DNA of 64,000 nt from Heterobilharzia americana (taxonomy: Eukaryota; Platyhelminthes; Trematoda; Strigeidida; Schistosomatidae). This document shows positions 33,246 to 46,029 of the stretch, one piece after another. Where the stretch lies: NCBI GenBank assembly GCA_944470555.2, contig OX104127.1:155325776-155389775 (forward strand), read 5' to 3'. The position numbers and the translations under genes were made by a program. The notes below the pieces were generated by a model. That model had not been told where the DNA came from and ran no database searches. It worked only from the letters and a program-made list of their open reading frames with translations. Within the stretch, counting starts at the first letter, position 1. Every line of letters begins with the position of its first letter.

Positions 33246-35254
33246 TGCAAAAAGAAAGATATTCACAGAATAAAATGAACTCATTTTATTTCATGACCTC
33301 TCATCACCTGCAAACGGCCTACAATTAAAATGAATTATTAGTAGCAATAATAACATTACACACTTTAAACACACAGAAATAAATGAAGATTTGAAATCCA
33401 GAATTAACTATCACATATCTTAGTAAAAATCTATAGACATCTATATTTGGTGAGATAGAAAATTTTGGAGTTGTGGAGTGGGTGGACAACAAACGAAAAT
33501 CAGTGTCAAAGAAGGGACTGTTTAAGGGCTAATAGGTTACATAATTAAATGAAAAACTTTAAAATCGTTGAGTGATTACTAATCAGTAATAAATTAATGA
33601 AGAGATGACGCAATCAATGGAAAAAGGGAAGAGTATATACATATATATGCAAAATATTATGTAAATATCTCAAATAAATCCATGGTATCATTTGATGTTT
33701 CCTCATTGTTTACGAACATACCAGTGGATGAAACGATAGACATAATCTGTTAACAGTCTGATCTTCTACCACTGATGAAACAGAACTCAAACAATTACCA
33801 GCCTTCTGTACAAAACATGTTCACTTCCGGTTTAATAATCAACTATACCGGCAATCTGATGGAGTGGCTATGTGTCCGCCACTAGGACCCATCCTAGCTG
33901 ATATTCATGACTCATCTCGAGCGAACAAGTCTGAACGCTGCGATCAAGAAAACGACACATTACTACAGGTATGTCGATGATACTTTCATTGTTGGGATAA
34001 TATGAATCATGCGTCAAAGTTGTTCGACACCTTCAATCAAGTTCATCCAAATATTAACTTTACCATAAAATATAAAAATGAGGACAGATTCAATTTTTCG
34101 GATCTACGTATAAGACGAAAAAGTGATGGTATAGTTGAGGAAACTATCCATGGAAAAGACACGTGGATTGGTCAGTACCTTTACTACAATAGCTTCTGTC
34201 CTATCAGCTATAAGCGTGGTTTCGTCAGGACGCAATTCACTAGAATAAAAAGGCTGTGCTCTAAAGATAAACAAGAAGAAGAATTCGGAATAATTGAGAA
34301 GGCTCTTATAGACAATGGATACCCAAAGAAATTCATCATGAAGCATGGAAAAGAACTTATTGAGAGACCAAGATATCCAACTGTTGAGAAGTAGCCTATT
34401 TTCCTTTACCTAGCATTCAAAGGTGATGAGATATCTGAAGGAATAGAGAGAAGAATAAAAACTGCTGTCAGACTGATCTCAGTTTACAGTACATTACGCT
34501 CAATAACACGTCCCCTCCAACTGAGTACATCAATTCATTTGCGCTTGTGGAAGCAGGTACATAGGATGGACTGAAAAAAGAACGTCTACTCGATCTTATG
34601 AGCATATTCCCAGAAATCTGTATCTGAATGGTAGCAAGGTGTTTAAGAGCGCAGTCACCAGGCATCTGATGGGAACACGACATCAAATACATGTTTCTCA
34701 ATACTTCAGGATAATCAACAAACAAAAAACAACACGTTTATTGCGGTTTGCGGAAGCTCTCACTATCAAACTTTTTCAACCTGACCTAAGTACTCAAAGA
34801 GAGACTATAATTAACCTTTCTGTACCTTGATAAATATATATAATTTTTTGCATATATGTTTATATACTCTTCCCTTTTTCCATTGATTGCATCATCTCTT
34901 CATTAATTTATTACTGATTAGTAATCACTCAACGATTTTAAAGTTTTTCATTTAATTATGTAACCTATTAGCCCTTAAACAGTCCCTTCTTTGACACTGA
35001 TTTTCGTTTGTTGTCCACCCACTCCACAACTCCAAAATTTTCTATCTCACCAAATATAGATGTCTATAGATTTTTACTAAGATATGTAATAGTTAATTCT
35101 GGATTTCAAATCTTCATTTATTTCTGTGTGTTTAAAGTGTGTAATGTTATTATTACTACTAATAATTCATTTTAATTGTAGGCTGTTTGCAGGTGATGAG
35201 AGGTCATGAAATAAAATGAGTTCATTTTATTCTGTGAATATCTTTCTTTTTGCA
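33246..35254 (+). mobile_element. Penelope-like element between long inverted terminal repeats
   Basis: The left arm (33246-33675) and right arm (34832-35254) are nearly identical reverse complements. Two differences were counted over one 58-base stretch, and both ends begin TGCAAAAAGAAAG. Between them the plus strand encodes a PLE: RT then GIY-YIG. The element is about 2.0 kb, shorter than intact PLEs, because the N-terminal part of the polyprotein is missing. No target-site duplication was evident at the outer edges. Long inverted flanks are known for PLEs, whose copies often carry inverted or tandem partial units. Confidence 0.8.
33710..34830 (+). pseudogene. Penelope-like RT and GIY-YIG polyprotein (broken)
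   Basis: Read across frames: IPVDETIDII (RT motif near 33720); GVAMCPPLGPILADI near 33860, where active PLEs have a GS pair after GVAM; then the catalytic box HYYRYVDDTFIV with both aspartates at 33976-33981. A frame change near 34002 leads into a 130-codon frame (34002-34394) covering the RT thumb and linker. After another stop, YIGWTEKRTSTRSYEHIP near 34555-34615 is the GIY-YIG module. ALTIKLFQPDLSTQ near the end matches the PLE tail. PLE RT is related to telomerase, and the endonuclease nicks the target. This copy needs several repairs and is inactive. Confidence 0.8.
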
Positions 35255-35815
35255 CTGTCCAGACTTGTCATGGTAACTAAATGCAAAAACTAAAGTTCAT
35301 ACTTATGAATATACAATTTTTGAAGATTTGTTAGTGCAAAGTGTTTGTTTATGGCGAGTTTCTGGGGTTTTTCGGCTTTTATAAAGAAATTAATAGATGA
35401 TGAAGAGGAATAACGATTAGTCAGCTATTTATACCATTGTGCACTATGGTGCTTTCTGCATTATCAATTACAGTGTACTAGTCATTGAAAATCAAAAAGA
35501 AAACAGTATTTCTCTATTTAGTTCAACATTTCAATACTAGAATAAGGAATAATAACAATAGCAGTGACAATGTATTTGCTTTATGCCCAACGTAATTTTA
35601 TTCACAGTTCACAATCCTCAGCATTTAATATCTCAATAATTGACACGTCGTAAAACGATTTTCAAATGTAATAACAGTGGTAATAGTTCACACTGGGTTT
35701 TAAGCAATAATAGGAATGCTGGACTGCGTAATGACTACAGGGTCACAATATCTGTTCACTTTTTCAAAGTTGATTGATAAGACTGTTTTTAGGTGCTTAT
35801 CTCAACACTATATAC
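35255..35815. other. Unrecognised spacer
   Basis: AT-rich. No gene, RNA or shared repeat was recognised. Confidence 0.35.
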
Positions 35816-35819
35816 AAGC

Positions 35820-37330
35820 TAAATGAGGTAAAGCTGAACTTTTGTGTGTACTTTTACGTGCACCAACTTTAGTGCTTCTCCTTCTTGTCTTCTGTGAAGA
35901 CAGAAATGGAGAAAGGTGCGGATGCTGAGGGTACTTTTCATCGGATAAAATATTTGCAGACAGCAGTTTAAAAAGTTTGGATACCTTTCCACAATCGCGT
36001 CTATCAGTACGGTCAGAAGTGTTCTACTCACTCTTCTGACAGCCTTCAAAATGCTACGCAATACAGCAGAATCCTTTTCCCGGAATCCAGGAAAGAATAA
36101 AGAGGAACACAAAGTATGTATAGGCAAAACACACAAATTGACAAAGCGTAAGAGTAGAGACTGAGTTATGCCAGGTAGTTTTGGTTTACTTACATAGATG
36201 GTGAAAGAAAGGGTTTTCCTCGGGTTCAGCAGAATATGAGGGGGCCAAAAAAGAACATCAGAAAAGTATGGTCACACTTCAGACATCCTCTACAATAGAG
36301 CTATCAATAAGACAAGAATCATGGGACTGAAGCGGTTCACATAAGTCTTGTTCACGTCTTAAACTGGAATTCACCATCTGATATTTGAAGGGGATGTGTG
36401 AGACGATTCAAAGAGGGTTTTGGAAAACTCCCTTTTTGTTATGTGCGAGGAACCTGATAACGTAAATTTTGGAGGCTTGCGTATGAAGGACTGATGTAAT
36501 GTACAGACGATTTTGCAGGACCTATTTCTGAGTTTAATTCTCCCAATAAAGTACTTAAAAGCTCTGCATAAGCTGGGAGAGTTCTCACGTGACATAATCT
36601 TCTGGTTATACCCTAATTTTATGGATTCTGTTTTAGACTTAACCGGAGTGTTTAACTGCTGATAATAAAGTCTATCAATTCTCAGAAAAATATTCCAGCT
36701 GAATGCCATCTAGTAGGTCAAAATTTATGATCGCATGTAACAACATTGACAGTATCATTTAGTGCACCATTTTCGAATATTTACCTTTCTGCTTTTTACA
36801 ACATGCTTCTGAGTTTGAGTATATTGTCATATGTATAACCTCTGTGTATCGTTTTCATAGATTGGCATATAAAAGTTCTTTTCTTTAGTTTACCACATAT
36901 AATACAAAGATCGAAGTTTAGTAATGATCCTGGCTTGAGAGTTTAGCATTATTGTGGTATCAAGAAAGGTTAAAAACTAACTAGGTTTCTGTGACCAAGA
37001 GGACATAGAAGGCTGCTGTTACAAGATTTAAAATTACTGCAGACAACAGACAATGAACCATACATTATGGGAGTTGCGAATCCTGTGGATTTCTCATCGA
37101 ATTCAGAGTAGCTGCAACCGGCAGTTACATAGACACTGATGATGTGCGTGAAATCATATTTGTCTGTATGTTTGAGAGGACACTTTACATCTATGAAGTG
37201 TCATGGGTGAAAAACATATGGTTCAATGAGCTCTACTGAATTCTGATTAATGTAGCTACACCTCATTAATATAGGTGTAAAACTTAGGCACTGTGGTAGA
37301 ATTGAATTCTATATTAGATTTGTGTATTTG
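35820..37330 (-). mobile_element. Second, more decayed copy of the CR1/Jockey-type element
   Basis: The minus strand at 35820-36136 aligns by eye with the C-terminal part of the 7130-10430 element: FPGFREKDSAVLRSILKAV followed by a VIVERY-like end. DNA at 36190-36390 resembles 7690-8000. DNA at 36990-37200 resembles the endonuclease-coding 9880-10080, for example GTTGCGAATCCTGTGGATTT against GTTGTGAATTCCGTGAACAT. The RT centre appears deleted or unrecognisable: 36400-36720 carries a frame with no clear RT motif. It is non-functional. Confidence 0.55.
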
Positions 37331-37489
37331 ATTTATAACACAGTGATACAGCATAAATTATCACTGCTCATAATCATATCAATGTAATTACACTACATTC
37401 GACATCTGATTTTTATAGTCCTGTCACTCACCTGATATTCTCTGTTTTTATTGATAGTAAAATTTTCATATATCTGGTAAAGGTGTTGC

Positions 37490-38990
37490 GTCATTTCTAT
37501 TACATGTGTTGGGTGGGTGTTGATTAGACGAACAAAGATTAATTGATCAATCTCCGTCTCTCTTCACCTAATTGTATTGGACTTAAGTACGGTGGCTTTA
37601 TCCCATCCTATTGTTTGTTAATGGATGAAATGCAATAGCCGGGTTACTTTTTAGATTATCGATCTTATTCAAGTCTCTTATTCCATGGTTAGCTAAATTC
37701 CTATGTTCAGCTATTCTAGCTGACCCCGACCGCCTAGTTTGACCTATGTACTTGACCTGACTCATAGTCATTGCATGGAATTTGATAGATTAAATTACCT
37801 TACTTAATTGGTTCTATCGGATCCCTAAGTCAGCCGCCAAAGCCTATCTCTGAGTGAGTTTGCAGGTTTATATGCCACCCTCATTCCAGCTTTGTTGAGG
37901 ATCCTACGTGAAGTTTCTGATGTACTTTCCTTGTGGGGTAACACAAAGGAAGCTGTGAACTTTTTTCTACTTGTGTTGCCGTTATTATTCATACCCGTAT
38001 TACTGAGATTTTTTCATTTCTTGTGTGTTCGTACGAATTTCTTATTAAACTACGGAGGATAACTATTAACTATAAGTGCTTCTTTTACATGTTTCAATTC
38101 CTTGTTTAAGTCCTTGCCTTGACTAGTCAGTTTTCTAGCTCTATCACTGAGACATTAGACGAAACCTACCTTAACTGACATTGGATGAGATGACTTGAAA
38201 TAGAGATACCTGTTAGAATGTGTTGGTCTCCTGTAGACGGTAGTATCCAAACCACCGTCTGTCCTTCGTTTTATCCTGCAATCCAACATGTGTAATTCTC
38301 CTTGTTCATTTTCTACCTTTTGAGTTAATTGGATCGCATCTACTACTGATTTTAAATGTTTGCGGAAATTGTCGATATCTTCCGATTTCAACACAGTACA
38401 TGTGTCGTCCACAATCACCACCATATCTTAGGTGGAGGATTAAATGTTTGTAAAGCCATATTTTCCAACTATCCGTAAATATATCTGCTACGATCGGGGA
38501 TATTCACGATCCGATTGCTACTCCTTCTGTTTATCTGCATATTTTGTCCTGAAACTTAAAGACTGTGGAGGTCAGGCATGACTGTACGCCTGATATGATC
38601 TCATCAACCGATATCTTATTTCTGTAAGTTCTGAACCAGTAGTTAGTTGACTTCTGACTGCCTCCAGTGCTAGTAGCCACACCTCAACTACACGGTTTGG
38701 TGAACTATGCCTATCCTGTCAAATTATTTTGGAACCACTTAAAAAGACAAAGTTGTCATCATACAGTTTGTGTACCCAAAATCCTTTTGCTGTTATTACA
38801 GTAGCAGTATTTTTAACTTTAGAACATAGGAAGCACTGTGAATCGTCCACCTTTCCCAGTAGAGATAAGAATTTCGAAACGAGTATTTCAGATAGTACTA
38901 GTGGACATAGCTTTGCTTGCTTTAAGGTGCATGGTCTTTTAACATGATGTCGTTTTCCCTGATACACTTGTTAAATTCATATCCATTAGT
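37490..38990 (-). pseudogene. Penelope-like element, third copy (RT plus GIY-YIG relic)
   Basis: The minus strand reads in order: a degraded FKFQDKICR, a stop, then TEGVAIGS, another stop and ISPIVA near 38490-38550 (RT motif GVAMGSPISPIVAD in intact PLEs). The catalytic VIVDDT follows at the start of an 89-codon frame (38424-38155) that contains LDCRIKRRTDGGLDTTVYRR and THSNRYLYF. After more breaks, YIGQTRRSGSARIAEH near 37710-37760 is the GIY-YIG module. This copy belongs to a different PLE subfamily from 33246-35254, judged by the linker sequence. Multiple stops make it inactive. Confidence 0.75.
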
Positions 38991-39520
38991 TGGTTGCTTT
39001 TGAAAAATCTAAATGCGTATCTGATAAAAATTAAGGATAAAATTAAGTGACTAATAAAATTAAAGCGGGGTGAACTTCAAGCAGTATATGAGATGGAAAC
39101 CTTTGGTATACTAGAGGTTTTAGCAGGCTGCCGTACAAAGTACGTGATTTTTTGCGCTTCGATTGATTATCAGTGATAAAATCTTGTAATTACTGTGTTA
39201 TTATACACTGTTTATATATTCTCAGTGTGTACCTATTTCACTGGTATGAAAATGTCATCTGGTAGTGAGAGAAATCCGCTTGAAAATCGACACTTTTTGA
39301 CTACTATAATCTGTTGTTCTGTAGAGCTATGAATGATCTCAAATGCTTAAACATGATATGAACAGTACTGTCAGATCTGTCTATAGTCATCCTATAGCAT
39401 GATCCATCCAAAAATGTTTATTATAACGATCATTATTCCTGATGAAGTTTATATGCGCCAACTAATATTATAGCCTTTATGTCATATATAACGACAAGGT
39501 AGTATTCGTCAGAGATGATA
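38991..39520. other. Unrecognised spacer
   Basis: No gene, RNA or repeat was recognised. Confidence 0.35.
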
Positions 39521-39524
39521 CCAG

Positions 39525-39715
39525 CTGGAGAACCATCGGAAACCTGAGAGCACTGGCCAAATGTTTCTTCCTATTATGGAGCACATCAGCTGCATACATC
39601 CAAGATCTCTCCAGGGATCGAACTCTGTACGTCCAGACTGCTAACACAGTATTATAGGTTTTTCTTGAATCCTTCGGTAAAATGAACAAGGCCTGAGTAC
39701 CTCACTCCAAACAAA
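39525..39715 (-). mobile_element. tRNA-headed SINE, family C, with a near-intact hammerhead body
   Basis: On the minus strand a B-box-like GAGTTCGATCCC is followed by GGATGTATGCAG, then CTGATGT (complement of 39583-39589), a TCC/GGA stem II with an ATAATA loop, and GAAAC (complement of 39563-39567). A CCAGTGCTCTCAGG end follows. This is the Sm-alpha order. A9 of the core is T, which should block cleavage. A 70-codon minus frame over it is only the SINE. Confidence 0.65.
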
Positions 39716-41450
39716 CACGGTGAGAAAAAGGAAGTGTACAGTAATAAACATTATAGCTAAAAAAAATAATAAATATCAGAAAGATAGGACTCAATATTTC
39801 GAAGTAATATACGCTACCTCCTTTTCTACTGTGGTTTACTATGGAGAAACATACACTTGCCACAAGTGGGTTGAATTATGATCTAAGACTTATTTTTCTT
39901 CACGTTAATGTTTATTTAAACAGCGGCATAAGCTTCTTGACATGATCTCTATTGTGTTTATACACATTGAATATTTGATGGGAAAACTACCCATTAATGG
40001 GAGAAACACTAAGGCACTATGAAATTGTTTACCTTGTAATTAGTTTATTTATTAAACAAACCATAGTGTTGGAGACACATTTTACTGTCCATATGAACAT
40101 CTAATAGTAAAATTTGTTAACTATAAATTTCACTGACACTCTTTTTTTACAAAAATCTGAACTACTAAAAGAATAAAAATGAAAGTCGGTGAATTAGTGT
40201 TGTAAAAATCCCTTGAATATAGTATGGTATTTTCATGAACATTTAATTGGCAATTAAATGGGATCCATTCAAATAGCTCAAAATTATTAAGACAACTGTG
40301 AACATAAAGTCTTCTGCAAACTAACTTTTTTTAAGCAGCATAGTAACTTTTAGTAAGCCTTCAAACAGTATTGTTTTTATTGACCAATTTACTATCAAAG
40401 ATCTGTGAAGAACATGATTCTGTCTCACTTGTTTTTAAACGGATATATTTTTTATTCAAAATATCGAAAATACCAGTCTTCGAAATAAGAAGGAGTATAT
40501 CTTACTTTTGTTTCTTAGAATGAAATAATATTTGGAGTTTAACTAGTACTGACAATTTTGAAGACATCTTTCTGTATGGAGAAATTTAACTCGTTCAAAA
40601 TATTCCATCACGTAAATCTTTATAAACTGTTTTACATCTCTTGATTGGATACTTTTTTTAATCAAGCAACTGGGTTTTTATTGCATACTATAGATTTCAA
40701 GTGGATAAATGGTACATTATTTTTAGTCATTCTACTTAATATTTTTATGGTTTGTGCTTGTGTAATAGTAATGGCTTTAAATAAAACTTGAATGGCGATG
40801 CCTAGGTGGATATCACCTTAGTTTGACTAGAATGTAATAAGCGTTATCCTAAACAACGGACATCAATAATAATAGTAATAGTAATAATAGTAATAGATGA
40901 AAAAGAATACAAACAGTACAGAATTTGAAAGACCCTATAATTGTTTGTGTTTGTAAGTATCCATTAGACATAAACAAAATGATTTTCCAGTAGTAATTTA
41001 GTGTTGGTACATAGAATGTTTACACAAATTTTTGAGCAGCAGAGCAGACAACGGAGCAGATACATCGTCTCCATGGTCCATTGTACTAAGTTGAATGAAG
41101 TTCTCTCACCTTTTCAGCTTCAGTTACTTACATACCAGGTTTATTTTGACGTACACTGTGAATACAGCTTTACATCTAACACATTCTGGAGTAAGTCATT
41201 TTAAAGTCGGAAGTTTTTCAAGTGACTAAGAGGTGACCGAAAATCAAGACTATGAGTGGTGATATATGTGCTGACAAAATGAATGAAAACGTTGAAAGTT
41301 GCTCACAATGGCTAAAACTGGAGATTCATGAGGGAAACGAAACATAAGGTGACATAGATTCGCAACATAATAACTTGAAAAGAAGAATTAAGGGAGGTAC
41401 TGAATATGTACGAAACAAACTACCGATGGATATCAATAAATGTAGACCAC
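39716..41450. other. Unrecognised AT-rich stretch
   Basis: A short TAATAG-type repeat lies near 40869-40900. A 67-codon plus frame at 41001-41204 has no family features. Nothing else was recognised. Confidence 0.35.
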
Positions 41451-41454
41451 TCAT

Positions 41455-41520
41455 GTCAATTTGCAGTGCTGCACCCAAGATCTCCAAGCTTCGAACGGTC
41501 ACTTGGCTCGTTAGAAATCA
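41455..41520 (-). mobile_element. SINE fragment, family C
   Basis: The minus strand reads CCGTTCGAAGC, then TGGAGATCTTGGGTGCAG, which resembles the B-box and following segment of the SINE at 39525-39715. The hammerhead part is not preserved. Short and therefore uncertain. Confidence 0.3.
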
Positions 41521-44500
41521 AGCCAGACAGAAATGTACTCCGACTGATTAAACATAGATAGTAAAACTATTGAAGGCACCTGTATGTTGAGAAATACATA
41601 GACATAATTGTGATATCTTACTATTACATTCATCATCCAGAAAACATAGCACATACCTCTTGACTCAGTGATTTTCATAACCGTAAAACATACCTTCACT
41701 CACTTATGCTTCACGTTACAATAAACTAGGCAGTAACTATGCTAATGGGTACCACGAATAACAAGTGGTCTAGAATTTTTATTCATCTTTATAACTTCTG
41801 TATTCTAAAGTATATTTCCAGGGAGGGAATAACTTTTTACAAAAGATGTTATCTTTCACATGTTTAAAGTATTTAACCCAAAAGAATTGAGAAGACCATA
41901 ACGTAGTATCCAACTTTTAAAGTTATGGAAAGTCTTCTTAAGTACGTCCTGAATATCATTCTACTTACGTATTCTTCCAAATTTTTTTGAAGTTATTCAC
42001 TAGTGGCGCTGAAGAAAAATATGAACAGGTGATATTATTTCATTTTTCTTTCCCAATGACGTTAACTATAAGTTAGATAATTAACAATGCTGAATTCCAG
42101 AAATAATTTCTCTGTTACCTCATATTATGTCATAATGAGTAAATGAAGGAAAGAGTAGATGAAAATCCCTAATCACTGCATTTCGAAACTGAATATTCTC
42201 TTTTTTATCTTTAAAATAGATCATAACCTTTAAATTCACTTTTATGTTTAGGAGGTTGCAAAAGTAATGGCATACGAACGCAGTAACTTGTAAAACCGGA
42301 ATTTCTTCAAGACTGGAGATAAGTTTCCATCTAGATTGATGAGGTTCGAAAATCTAGGTGAACATCTCAAAACATTCCATAAAATAGGTGAAATGAAACC
42401 ATAATGTTTGGCACTAAACAGAAACAGTTAAACAAGGAGTAGGTTGACACCCGTTTGAAGATATTACTTAAGGTAGGTCATGAAAATGCTGAGAAAGATG
42501 ATGCCAAGCTTCAGTAAACTAAGGCAGCGGTTATTTCATCAATTAAATAAACCACCCTTATTCGTGTATAAAAACAATACTGATAAAAATGGAGAAATGA
42601 ATCATAATTGTGAACCTCCGTTCTCCTACATGTATTCATAAACTAGCTTGATGAGTCTAAAATTATGAACTAACTTAAATTAAGTTTCAGAAAAGCATTA
42701 TATTGGATACATTGACTCACAGACGAGAAGTCTGTATAGAAAAAAGAGTGAGGCTGCGATTAGACTTCCAGAGACTACCTTGTAATATTCAAACCAAATA
42801 TAATCAAATGTACAATAACAAAAAAACGACAGTAGTAAATACAGCTTCATTCGCTAAGCTTACTATAGTTATAGAGATACCAATACACTTGGGAAATTAA
42901 ATTGCAAACGAATTAGTGGGTGACTGTAAAGCTTAAGTAACTGACGAAGCACAAACCTATATCCCAACTACAAAACATTTTTGACCCCCATATTATACTA
43001 CTTGTTAGTAGTTTATATTTTAAAATGAATATTGCACATGAGTTTTAAAATTAATTCAACGTAAGCTGTGGTCTACGCTTCGTCTTTTATTTGACTTTCT
43101 ACAAGTTATTGAGATCAAAAAATACTGCTTAATTATTGGTGTATGGCGAGAGCACTATTCACTTTTTTTAGGACGAAAAGCAACTGAATTTTACCGTGTT
43201 GGCACACTCAGTGGATACCATCATTAATTTGTCAGCTAGGAAGCAATTATAGGTATCATTGAATCCATTATCAAAACTGTTTCAGAGTTGTAGTTCCCAA
43301 GACTGAAGTGGTTGGAAATGTTATGCGTAGCGAAGGTTGTAAACGTGCTAACTTCATTATCTACATAAACGGTTATTGGACATTATGCATCTGAAAAGAA
43401 TCTTTCAGTTAGTTGCATTGGAAATTGGCTGGTTTTAGAGTAGTTTTTCATCAATAACTGAAATTAGTTGGCGCAGAAACTAATAGCAAGCCTTTGTACG
43501 TTTAAGATTATCAGCACTAGATATATGTATTACAAAGCGACAATTAATTGCAACTACTGTGGAACCAAATACCGTAAAAAAGAAGAAGAATATATAATTT
43601 GGAGGTTTGTGAAGTACTTATCAATTTTACAGTGGTTGTCATCACAGATCGGCATCTACTAGAGCACCCCGTAGAACCTGCGAGAAATCAATCTAAAGTC
43701 GGTCTCTTTTCGCGCAGGTTACATCAGCACTTACCAGCAGTGTTGGGACGTATGTCATGATAAATATTAATTGAACAAATATCTTATTCTCAAATTAAGG
43801 GTTTAACTTCAGAGAAGCTAGTTTACAAGCATCATCAAATTGATAATGGTACAGAAATCTCCAGTAGTTGAGCCGTCCTGAATGATATAGAAGTATCGCA
43901 TCAGGATTTTTCATGATAATAAAAGTGACTGAAGGTTATAAAAAGAATTAGAAAATACCACTTCAAAGTACATGCAGATTGTTTATGAGTTCCGGTTGGC
44001 TCCTTTAACCATTCTTTCTTCACAATGAAGTGATACTAAAATCGTACAATATTCGACGTTTGCGTTACATGTGACCTAGATGGTTAACCTGGCGGTATAG
44101 TTCCGTGTTTCGTCAGATAAACGTTTATTTTAACGTCAGTTCACATGTTTGTAGTATTGGTGGCCAACGAAAACTCACTTCATCGATTTCAGGTAACAGT
44201 AAGTGTTGGCATAACCATATAATCCACGTGAGAACATAAGTCCTCGCATTTCCCACTCGTAGTGTGACCTTACTCAGCAATACAGATGTAATCCATCAGA
44301 ATTAGTTGTTACCGTACAAAGATGTAGACATTTGAAGGACTATTATCCAATGGTGATGGAGTTTTGGACGTAGGACTCACGTTGAAGCATACGGCATTAT
44401 CAAGGAGGTATGTTGACTGTAAATTGTCTTCTATGAAACGGAGTCAAATGAGGTGAAATGTCTCACTTTGAGTCACTAGGTGAGTTTATTTCTTAGACTT

Positions 44501-45510
44501 AGTTTTTGTCCAGATTTTCGCTGCAGTTATAACAGTCAAAAAGCCTTAGATCATTCATTGTACTTGGGCTTCGTACATGGTTGCATCTAGGATGTTGGTA
44601 ACTGGGCAAGTTTGCTGTAGAATGTTTCAGAAAGTTGAAAATCAACAGGGGAAGACCAGTTGGAGGGATCTCTCAATAATTTCTGGTATCAGGTACGAAG
44701 TAGTATACTAAGTAGGTTGAAAGTTTCGGTGAAAATTATGCTCAAGGTTTTCTCTTCAAACTTAAGCCGAAAAGAGAAGAAGAAAAGGAAAACAAGAGCA
44801 GAAACCAGAGAGTGATATACCACACAAGAAGAAATTGGGGAAAGAGAAGTTCCCATCTTCTAAGAGACACTAGAGCTACATGTACACTTCAATTTATGCA
44901 TATAAAAATGACTCTTACGGTTTTCCTGCATAAATCCTAGCTATCATGTAATACCATCTGACAGTATTTTTCCTTAAACGTAACATGGTTGACTAAACAG
45001 TTCGTGACTTGTCATCAGAACTCCAGGAAATTCATTTCGAAATCAGTTTATTATTGATTACTAGGTAGTATTTAGGTTTTCTTATAAACATGTGTTCTCT
45101 AAATGACTTAAGTTTCTGATGAAAAACCACTTTTAAATCCTAATTTAATTCCAACTCCGCACGACTCACTTCACTACTTCCATATTTTGCTACCTTTTTC
45201 GATTTTTGGTCCTAGAAAAACATCGTATAATATGTGGAACACCTCACTTTACGTTAAATTTAAAAAAATTATTATCATTTAAATTTTATCATACGCTGCA
45301 GTTTATTCCATTTTCTAGTTCCAAAGGACTTCATTCCTTTTCAATTTTGCTTCATTTCGATTATTCCGAAAGGAAGTCAATTATTTTTCAATGCGTCTTT
45401 TACTACTGAAATATTCAAAGTAGACAAAGCAACAAATTAAAATGTTTGATCTTTTCAGCGCTTCAAATAAAAAGTTGAATATTTGCAAATAATACACATT
45501 CACAGTTAGC
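41521..45510. other. AT-rich stretch without recognised genes
   Basis: No retroelement motif, RNA gene or window-shared repeat was recognised over these four kilobases. Short frames near 42703, 43468 and 45206 have no domain features. Confidence 0.35.
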
Positions 45511-45516
45511 ATTAAC

Positions 45517-45748
45517 CTGAAGCTACGCGTCTCGCCGGAATTCTGAGTGTGCCTTTCAAAAAACTTATACAGCTGTCTATTAAAAGATTTCTATCATCTC
45601 CGTATGCATTGAGAGTAATGGAAATATTACTATCGAATTGCAAATGACATCTGTCATGGCAACAGATGTACATTATTTTCTCATCTGTTACAAAGCTGGA
45701 TAAGAGTCTTAGTAACTTGTTCACTTGATTTCCACCACTAAAATACTC
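45517..45748 (-). CDS. Candidate internal exon, product unknown
   Basis: On the minus strand, TTTTCTGAAACTATCTCAG precedes position 45748 and supplies a reasonable acceptor. The frame then stays open for 77 codons to TCAG|GTTAATG (GT at 45516-45515), a plausible donor just before a stop. The phase would be 0 at the start and 1 at the end. Visible segments are GGNQVNKLLRLLSSFVTDEK, ICCHDRCH and LNAYGDDRNLLIDSC. The composition is protein-like. No family was recognised. It may be an exon of an otherwise unseen gene, a decayed exon, or chance. Confidence 0.35.
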
Positions 45749-46000
45749 CTGAGATAGTTTCAGAAAATTCACAAAAGTTCTAAAGTCTTGATTTTATTGA
45801 TAAATCTTACCTGAAAATTTAAAATAAGTTGGCAGTGGAGTAAATAAACCTGCTACTTCACTTGGATGGCCTTTGTTCTACTTAAGTGGTGGTATATATC
45901 ATGCCATTATACTTCATTCAGTGTATCGTAAGTTCATGCATATCTTTGATTTTACATACCCCAGCAGATAATTGCAGATAGGATGAAAGTAATTTTCGTT
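45749..46000. other. Unrecognised spacer
   Basis: No gene or repeat was recognised. A pyrimidine-rich stretch next to 45749 may be intronic. Confidence 0.3.
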
Positions 46001-46029
46001 TCCAGTCAGTGATTCCTTGATAAAAAGGA

